From NCBI GenBank assembly GCA_965198855.1, contig CBDAPZ010000001.1:2170001-2234000 (forward strand): a stretch of DNA of 64,000 bases. The letters are read 5' to 3'. Positions 58,892-64,000 of the stretch are shown piece by piece; the stretch's first letter is position 1, and each line of letters starts with the position of its first letter. The notes under the pieces are model-generated. The model did not search any database and was not told the DNA's origin. It saw only the letters and a program-made list of their open reading frames with translations. The stretch comes from BOG-908 sp965198855 (GTDB lineage Bacteria > Pseudomonadota > Alphaproteobacteria > Acetobacterales > Acetobacteraceae). The position numbers and the translations under genes are program-made.

Positions 58892-60763
58892 ATGCCCGCT
58901 TACCGCTCACGCACCTCTACCCATGGCCGCAACATGGCCGGCGCACGGGCGCTGTGGCGCGCGACGGGCATGGGCGATGGGGATTTTGGCAAGCCGATCA
59001 TCGCCATTGCCAACTCGTTCACCCAGTTCGTTCCCGGCCACGTGCATCTGAAGGATCTCGGGCAGCTCGTAGCCGGCGAGGTGCAGAAAGCAGGCGGCGT
59101 GGCGAAGGAATTCAATACGATCGCGGTGGATGACGGTATCGCGATGGGGCATGCGGGCATGCTGTATAGCCTGCCGTCGCGCGAATTGATTGCGGATGCG
59201 GTGGAATACATGGTGCAGGCGCATTGCGCAGATGCGCTGGTGTGCATCTCCAACTGCGACAAGATCACGCCGGGCATGCTGATGGCGGCTTTGCGGCTGA
59301 ATATTCCAGCGATTTTTGTGTCCGGTGGGCCGATGGAGGCCGGCAAGATCAAGGCGGACGGGACCGGCGGCGGGGCGGCGATCGAGAAACGTGCGGACCT
59401 GATTACGGCGATGGTGGCGGCGGCTGATCCTTCGGTGTCGGATGCCGAGGCGGCAGTACAGGAACGTTCGGCGTGCCCGACCTGCGGTTCGTGCTCGGGC
59501 ATGTTCACCGCCAATTCGATGAATTGCCTGACGGAGGCTTTGGGTCTGTCGTTGCCGGGCAATGGCAGCCTGCTCGCGACACATGCCGATCGGCGCAAGC
59601 TTTTTGTCGAAGCGGGCTGGACGATCGTGGATCTGGCGCGGCGCTGGTACGAGCAGGACGATGCTTCGGCTCTCCCCCGCAACATTGCGAGTTTTCAGGC
59701 TTTCGAGAACGCGATGTCGCTGGATATCGCGATGGGCGGTTCGACCAATACGGTGCTGCATCTGCTGGCGGCGGCCCATGAAGCCGAGATCGCATTCACC
59801 ATGGCCGATATCGACCGGCTTTCGAGAAGGGTGCCGAATCTCTGCAAGGTTTCTCCGTCGGTGCCGAACGTTCATATGGAGGATGTGCATCGTGCGGGCG
59901 GCATCATGTCGCTGCTGGCCGAGCTGAACCGCGGCGGGTTGCTGCACACGGATCTGCCGACGGTGCATAGCGCGAGCGTGGGGGCGGCGCTTGCGCAGTG
60001 GGATGTGGTGGGGGCGGACCCGAACGGGACGGCCGGCATGCTGTATCGGGCGGCGCCTGGTGGCGTGCGAACTGTGGAAGCTTTTAGCCAGGACAAGCGT
60101 TTTGCGGAACTGGATACCGATCGCGCCGGCGGGGTGATCCATGATGTGGAGCACGCGTTCAGCAAGGATGGCGGGTTGGCCGTGCTGTTTGGCAATATCG
60201 CGCTTGAGGGTGCGATCGTGAAGACGGCGGGGGTGGATGCCGCAAATCTGGTGTTCTCTGGGCCGGCTCATATTTTTGAAAGCCAGGACGATGCGGTGGC
60301 GGGCATTCTGGGCGACCAGGTGAAGGCCGGCGAGGTGGTGCTTATCCGCTATGAGGGGCCGAAGGGTGGGCCGGGGATGCAGGAGATGCTGTATCCGACG
60401 AGCTATCTGAAATCCAAGGGCCTCGGGAAAGCCTGCGCGCTGGTGACCGATGGCCGGTTCTCGGGCGGCACGGCGGGGCTGTCGATCGGCCATATGTCGC
60501 CGGAAGCAGCGGAAGGTGGGGCGGTTGGGCTCGTGCGGGATGGGGATATCATCGAGATCGATATCCCGAACCGTATTCTGCGTGTGGCGCTGACGGATGA
60601 GGAACTGGGCCTGCGCCGCATCGCGATGAACGAACGCGGCAAGGCGGCCTGGAAGCCGGAGAGCCGGGAGCGTGTCGTCTCCCCTGCCCTGCGGGCCTAT
60701 GCGGCAATGACGACGAGCGCCTCGCGCGGGGCGGTGCGGGACGTGTCGCAGGTGGAGCGCTAA
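58892..60763 (+). CDS. ilvD: Dihydroxy-acid dehydratase
   Basis: Fe-S enzyme of branched-chain amino-acid synthesis. 623 residues: RSRTSTHGRNMAGARALWRA, CISNCDKITPGMLMAALRL, CPTCGSCSGMFTANSMNCL, a glycine-rich DGRFSGGTAGLSIGH and AAEGGAVGLVRDGDIIEID. The cluster cysteines are all present. The frame extends to 58745, but the ATG at 58892 matches the family. Stand-alone with no other ilv gene. Confidence 0.96.
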   Translation: MPAYRSRTSTHGRNMAGARALWRATGMGDGDFGKPIIAIANSFTQFVPGHVHLKDLGQLVAGEVQKAGGVAKEFNTIAVDDGIAMGHAGMLYSLPSRELIADAVEYMVQAHCADALVCISNCDKITPGMLMAALRLNIPAIFVSGGPMEAGKIKADGTGGGAAIEKRADLITAMVAAADPSVSDAEAAVQERSACPTCGSCSGMFTANSMNCLTEALGLSLPGNGSLLATHADRRKLFVEAGWTIVDLARRWYEQDDASALPRNIASFQAFENAMSLDIAMGGSTNTVLHLLAAAHEAEIAFTMADIDRLSRRVPNLCKVSPSVPNVHMEDVHRAGGIMSLLAELNRGGLLHTDLPTVHSASVGAALAQWDVVGADPNGTAGMLYRAAPGGVRTVEAFSQDKRFAELDTDRAGGVIHDVEHAFSKDGGLAVLFGNIALEGAIVKTAGVDAANLVFSGPAHIFESQDDAVAGILGDQVKAGEVVLIRYEGPKGGPGMQEMLYPTSYLKSKGLGKACALVTDGRFSGGTAGLSIGHMSPEAAEGGAVGLVRDGDIIEIDIPNRILRVALTDEELGLRRIAMNERGKAAWKPESRERVVSPALRAYAAMTTSASRGAVRDVSQVER

Positions 60764-60770
60764 CCAAAGA

Positions 60771-60803
60771 CAAGGCCAGGGGCTCTGCCCTTGGCCTCCG
60801 CGG
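60771..60803 (+). repeat. GC-rich dispersed repeat, short copy
   Basis: AAGGCCAGGGGCTCTGCCCTTGGCCT and CCGCGG; the GGGCTCTGCCC core again, six bases after the ilvD stop. Could act as an ilvD 3' hairpin. Confidence 0.6.
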
Positions 60804-60912
60804 TTTGGCGATCCCGTGCCGACCATCATGATACGATTGCGTGCGCTCGATATGATGCCGCTTGGGTTCTAAATCGAAACAGCTTGCAATGACGCCGGCG
60901 CCTCGGGACTAT

Positions 60913-60934
60913 TGATGCGTATATCGCCGCATCA
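60913..60934 (+). promoter_or_regulatory. Hairpin just upstream of the Shine-Dalgarno of the PEP-CTERM pair
   Basis: TGATGCG, eight-base loop, CGCATCA, followed directly by GGAGG and the ATG at 60946. The stem ends at the ribosome-binding site, so it may influence initiation; no ligand or protein partner can be named. Confidence 0.35.
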
Positions 60935-60945
60935 GGAGGTCCGGC

Positions 60946-61536
60946 ATGAAGATGCTTTCAACGCTTGCGATCCTGATCGCGTTCGCGGCGCCGGCTGCTT
61001 ACGCGGAAGACTTCGACTTCGCTTTCTCTACGCTTTCGAGTAGCGACCGCGTGGGTAGCCAATATACTGATCCCGGCTTTACCCCCGGCACTCTGACAGG
61101 CGAATTCATCGGACTGTCCGCAAACGGCATATCGAGCCCTACAGATGTGAAGCTGTTCAGCAATCCCGACCATATCCCGGATGGCGATCTATATGCGCAG
61201 GGATGGTTCAACCCATTTACGTTGGGGAACACTCTTACGGTGACCAACGGCGTGGTCACCGGCTACAACTTTACCCTGTATAGCGCGACTACGAACCAGG
61301 AATTGATCCTTGGTGTGCCCTTTCGCGGCGGTGCGTTCAATTTCCTGATCGACCACACTCATGACCTGGAAACAGGAAATTTCGACGGGTTGAGCGAGAT
61401 TGTGTTCACCCCTGTGGGTGTGCCGGAGCCGGCGGGGATCATGCCATTTCTGTGCGGGGTTGTTCTTCTCCTGGGACAGAGATTTTATGTCGCGAAAAAT
61501 AATATTATTAAAAAAGCTATTGGCCTTCAGGCATGA
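60946..61536 (+). CDS. PEP-CTERM domain protein, tandem paralogue 1
   Basis: 196 residues: signal peptide (LSTLAILIAFAAPAAYA) then EDFDFAFSTLSSSD, GTLTGEFIGLSANGISSPTD, GWFNPFTLGNTLTVTNGVVT, and tail VPEPAGIMPFLCGVVLLLGQ with basic residues. Closely related to the next gene over the whole length (EDFTFSFLGG, TGELIGLSPDGASSPTDMLL, GWFNYANTPNSFTVTDGAIT). The C-terminal hydrophobic stretch is longer than usual. The next gene overlaps its stop by four bases (ATGA). Confidence 0.85.
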   Translation: MKMLSTLAILIAFAAPAAYAEDFDFAFSTLSSSDRVGSQYTDPGFTPGTLTGEFIGLSANGISSPTDVKLFSNPDHIPDGDLYAQGWFNPFTLGNTLTVTNGVVTGYNFTLYSATTNQELILGVPFRGGAFNFLIDHTHDLETGNFDGLSEIVFTPVGVPEPAGIMPFLCGVVLLLGQRFYVAKNNIIKKAIGLQA

Positions 61537-62123
61537 AATGGCTCGCCGCCGTTGCGATGCTGGTGGCGTTTGCGGCACAAGCTGCGCGAGCAGAGGATTT
61601 TACCTTCAGCTTTTTGGGGGGCGCCGGCTCGCCAGGCCTTGTGACGGGTGAATTGATCGGCCTATCGCCGGACGGTGCCTCGTCGCCCACCGATATGCTG
61701 TTGCTGAGCAATATGGATGGCGTGCGGAACGGTGATCTCACCGCAATGGGATGGTTCAACTACGCCAATACCCCGAACAGCTTCACCGTCACCGACGGCG
61801 CCATCACCGCCGAGAACTTCACCTTGTTCAGCGCAAATACCGACGATTTCTTTTCGCTCGGCCTGCATTTCGACGGTGTGGACTTCAATCTGCTGGACAA
61901 CACACTGACGGACGAACAGACCGGCAATGCCAGCGGCGTGACTGGCGTAACCTTCACGCCGGTCGCCGTGCCGGAGCCTGCGAGCCTCGGTATGGTGGCG
62001 ATGGGTTTTGGTGTAGCGAAGTTAGGAAGACGTTCTTTTCTGAAGAAAAGAACCAAAAGACTTTTGCGTTATTTCGATGGGTCGGCGAGGCGCTGGCGGG
62101 CGTGGCGAGGGGCTGTGGGATAG
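61533..62123 (+). CDS. PEP-CTERM domain protein, tandem paralogue 2 with repeat-encoded C-terminus
   Basis: 196 residues. Signal peptide (KWLAAVAMLVAFAAQAARA), a mature region paralogous to the upstream gene, then the sorting tail VPEPASLGMVAMGFGVAKLG. The normal protein should stop soon after this basic end. Instead the frame continues into an AT-rich hairpin repeat (RRSFLKKRTKRLL) and then into the antisense of the GlxA gene. The repeat seems to have removed the natural stop and added a long basic tail. Overlaps its upstream paralogue by four bases and converges with the GlxA gene. Confidence 0.75.
   Translation: MKWLAAVAMLVAFAAQAARAEDFTFSFLGGAGSPGLVTGELIGLSPDGASSPTDMLLLSNMDGVRNGDLTAMGWFNYANTPNSFTVTDGAITAENFTLFSANTDDFFSLGLHFDGVDFNLLDNTLTDEQTGNASGVTGVTFTPVAVPEPASLGMVAMGFGVAKLGRRSFLKKRTKRLLRYFDGSARRWRAWRGAVG
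62025..62066 (+). repeat. AT-rich hairpin repeat, copy 9, within coding sequence
   Basis: GGAAGACG, hairpin TTCTTTTCTGAAGAAAAGAA, then CCAAAAGACTTTTGCG. Overlaps the 3' end of the PEP-CTERM frame and touches the end of the GlxA gene. Confidence 0.75.
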
Positions 62124-63070
62124 AGCCTGCTCCAGGCGCGGCGAAGCTGGCGGGAGGACGCGAAGCCGGATCGCTCGGCAATGCGCTCCATGTCGAGCCG
62201 GGTCTGACGCAGCAGCTCCTGGGCGAGGCCGACACGTAGCCGGTTGCTGTAATCGGGGATGCTCATGCCTGCATGTTCCTGGAACAGACGGGAGAGATGT
62301 CGATTGCTCACCGCGGCGATCTTGGAGAGAGCCGTCAGGGACCATGTCCTGGTCGGGTCGGCAGCGATGGCATCCTGCACGCGGTGCACAGCCGGATGGA
62401 TGTGGTTGCGGCCCTCGAGCCAGGGAGAGAGCTGAGGGTCGGCACCACTGCGGCGCAGATAGACAACCAGATAGCGGGCGGCCGCCAGCGCACAGGATTG
62501 ATCGGTGACGCTGGCGACGAGATGCAGCATCAGATCAATGCCGGCGGTGATGCCCGCACTGGAACAACAGGCGCGATCCTCGACATAAAGGCGATTTTCC
62601 AGCACTCGCGCTTTCGGCGCCAAAGCCGCGAGTTCGTCGCAGCAGGAATGGTGCGTGGTGCAGTCATGCCCATCCAAAAGGCCGGCGCGGCCTGCCAGCA
62701 AAGCACCGGAGCAGATGGTAATCAGTGTGTGGTCCGCTCCAAATTTTTCGTGCAGCCATGCGACGATGGCGATCTCGTCGTCGGCATCGGTAGCCGAACG
62801 GCCGCCTGTCGCGTCACGTGATATGGTTTGTTCGACATCGCCGGCGACGAGGACCCACGCGTCCTCCGGCAGCGTTTTTGGAAGCGGTTCGATTGAAGCT
62901 AGCAAAAGGCCGATCAAGGTTTTGACCGTAGCGGAAGGACCGATATAGTGCACATCGAAGCGGATGGCGGATTGTGCATTATTCGCACAGCGCAGAACCT
63001 CGATCGGGCCGGCAATATCGAGCAGGAGAAGCCGCGGAGGGAGCACGACATGAACCGGAATGACCCGCAT
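62069..63070 (-). CDS. GlxA-family transcriptional regulator (DJ-1/PfpI + AraC HTH)
   Basis: 333 residues. The N-terminal half is a DJ-1/PfpI-like domain (LLLLDIAGPIEVLRCANN, LITICSGALLAGRAGLLDG with the elbow Cys), the C-terminal ~100 residues an AraC/XylS DNA-binding pair (SLTALSKIAAVSNRHLSRLF, then RIAERSGFASSRQLRRAW). The family, typified by GlxA and FtrA, controls nearby metabolic genes in response to small ligands. Its target is not obvious here. Ends at the AT-rich repeat, whose insertion lies beside its stop. Confidence 0.88.
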   Translation of the reverse strand: MRVIPVHVVLPPRLLLLDIAGPIEVLRCANNAQSAIRFDVHYIGPSATVKTLIGLLLASIEPLPKTLPEDAWVLVAGDVEQTISRDATGGRSATDADDEIAIVAWLHEKFGADHTLITICSGALLAGRAGLLDGHDCTTHHSCCDELAALAPKARVLENRLYVEDRACCSSAGITAGIDLMLHLVASVTDQSCALAAARYLVVYLRRSGADPQLSPWLEGRNHIHPAVHRVQDAIAADPTRTWSLTALSKIAAVSNRHLSRLFQEHAGMSIPDYSNRLRVGLAQELLRQTRLDMERIAERSGFASSRQLRRAWSRLYPTAPRHARQRLADPSK

Positions 63071-63128
63071 AGGGTGTTCCTTGATAAAAAGGCCGAGGAG
63101 CAGCGCCGGCCCCCAATCCTTCTGAATA

Positions 63129-64000
63129 TTAGTCGAGAAAGATCTTGAAGTCCTGCCGTATGGAATGCGTTTGACTCCATTTCACCGTGTAGCATGGACT
63201 GGAAACCCCACGCGACGCGCAGAGGGCACCGGAGACCTGTGTGTAGGCGGGTGTGGCGAGGATGGTGGAGGTGGTGAAGATGGCGGGGCCGGTGACCGGC
63301 GGCAGGCATGTGCGGCCGGATGCAACGACGTAGTAGGTTGCAGGAAAGGCTGCGCTAGCCAGGGGATAATGCAGATCGGCGCTACAATTTCCGTTGTTGC
63401 GTGCAAATCCTGCGCCTTGCCAGACGCCGAAATTTGCGTCCGCAGTGAGGATGACGTCGACGGGGTAGGACACGTTGGGACCAGCCGGACCGTAATCCAC
63501 GGTGCCGGAATCGTAGATGATGGTGGAACCCTGGGTCACGACGATTCTCTGCAAAAGATCGTCGTTGGAATCGAATGTATCGTCTTCGTACCAGGTGGCG
63601 ATCTGTCCGCAGGGTTTGTAGTCGGTGCCGAAGGGGCCGGTGGTTCCGTTCAGATAGGCATCGCAGCCATAGCCGCTGCCGGGGCTTCCGGCGGGCGTGT
63701 TTTGCAGGCTCCAGACATAGGAGGGGAAGCCGAGGACGACGCCGCCATAGGGGAGCGGGACTGTGGGGTTGCCGACAGTGGGGCAATCGAGATTAGGGCC
63801 TGGCGGATAGCCGAAGCAGGGCCACAGATCGTATCCGTCCGTGTTGGTTATGCTTGGATTGACCTGGGTGAAGGCGGCGGAGAGCGAGCGGAGATCGTGG
63901 GCGTAGGATTTTCCCGGGCGTATGGTGGCGGCTGCGAGCGGAAGCCGGACAGGTAGGTGGTGGCTTGCTTGCGCGAGCGCCGTCTGACCAGCAGCCGTCA
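63129..64000 (-). CDS. Unrecognised secreted-type protein, 5' end outside the window
   Basis: Reading the minus strand from the right edge, the frame is open for about 290 codons down to the stop at 63129; the start lies beyond the window. The sequence is Gly/Pro/Tyr/Thr-rich with regularly spaced cysteines (LWPCFGYPPGPNLDCPTVGN, GYGCDAYLNGTTGPFG, YKPCGQIATWYEDDTF, NCSADLHYPL, GRTCLPPVTG, CASRGVSSPCYTVKW). It resembles disulfide-stabilised extracellular or lectin-like proteins, but no family is recognised. The competing plus-strand frame 63165-63956 is its antisense shadow. Confidence 0.55.
   Translation of the reverse strand, partial: TAAGQTALAQASHHLPVRLPLAAATIRPGKSYAHDLRSLSAAFTQVNPSITNTDGYDLWPCFGYPPGPNLDCPTVGNPTVPLPYGGVVLGFPSYVWSLQNTPAGSPGSGYGCDAYLNGTTGPFGTDYKPCGQIATWYEDDTFDSNDDLLQRIVVTQGSTIIYDSGTVDYGPAGPNVSYPVDVILTADANFGVWQGAGFARNNGNCSADLHYPLASAAFPATYYVVASGRTCLPPVTGPAIFTTSTILATPAYTQVSGALCASRGVSSPCYTVKWSQTHSIRQDFKIFLD

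Noticed and set aside
58907..60829. Minus-strand open frame of 640 codons
   Set aside because: Antisense to ilvD; a His/Arg-rich shadow typical of high-GC coding sequence.
63165..63956. Plus-strand open frame of 263 codons, Gly/Ala/Val-rich
   Set aside because: Shadow of the minus-strand frame whose cysteine and Tyr/Trp pattern looks like real protein.

Overview
The window is GC-rich alphaproteobacterial chromosome, and the gene content points to an acetic-acid-bacteria relative (Acetobacteraceae); I cannot name a genus. The main support is a set of conserved alphaproteobacterial blocks: bamE / cytochrome bc1 chaperone / DUF177 / rpmF / plsX / fabH / ihfA / merR, then pyrB / pyrC-like / plsY / dprA / topA / rnr, then hslV-hslU, and pgk-gap. 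Four PEP-CTERM proteins and three dispersed short-repeat families also fit a free-living member of that family.

Layout. 1-3771: 3' part of a divergent PEP carboxylase and an amino-acid permease. 3772-5940: a visibly AT-richer island of two genes, a putative winged-helix PD-(D/E)XK nuclease and a DUF4062 protein, a candidate conflict/defence pair. 5941-7742: a REP-associated tyrosine transposase (RAYT) with its REP palindromes, then decayed DNA. 7743-11622: small secreted protein, Hsp20 behind a probable ROSE RNA thermometer, hslVU, ksgA. 11731-13844: otsBA with a duplicated start region. 14042-21886: metK, trmB, cytochrome b561, a GT2 glycosyltransferase, a ClpP paralogue, merR-ihfA, fabH, plsX. 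21915-27935: rpmF, DUF177, bc1 chaperone, bamE, comEC, gltX.

27932-35158 is the most unusual stretch. It holds a GT90-like glycosyltransferase, a small protein and a large FkbH-type HAD/acyltransferase-like fusion, all carrying copies of one ~125-residue domain built from three similar ~40-residue units (ChW-like). Two paralogous secreted esterases lie on the opposite strand. I propose that this is a surface-glycan or acyl-decoration locus; the function is inference.

35270-46579: frameshifted PemK/MazF-like remnant, pyrB, a dihydroorotase homologue lacking the metal-binding HxH, plsY, dprA, topA, rnr and an S41 protease whose signal peptide lies upstream of any ATG/GTG/TTG. 46683-52662: degenerate EAL protein, GST, PEP-CTERM protein, methyltransferase, rpmG, dsbB, coq7, pfpI. 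52758-56832: pgk, gap and a degenerate transketolase. 56888-64000: lipoprotein, PEP-CTERM proteins, DsbA-like protein, ilvD, GlxA-type regulator and a partial secreted protein.

Three dispersed repeat families punctuate the window: an AT-rich hairpin (core TTCTTTTCTGAAGAAAAGAA), a GTAGGGTGGGYTGC palindrome matching the RAYT-associated REP, and a GC-rich element (core GGGCAGAGCCC). Several copies sit inside operons or contribute codons to genes.
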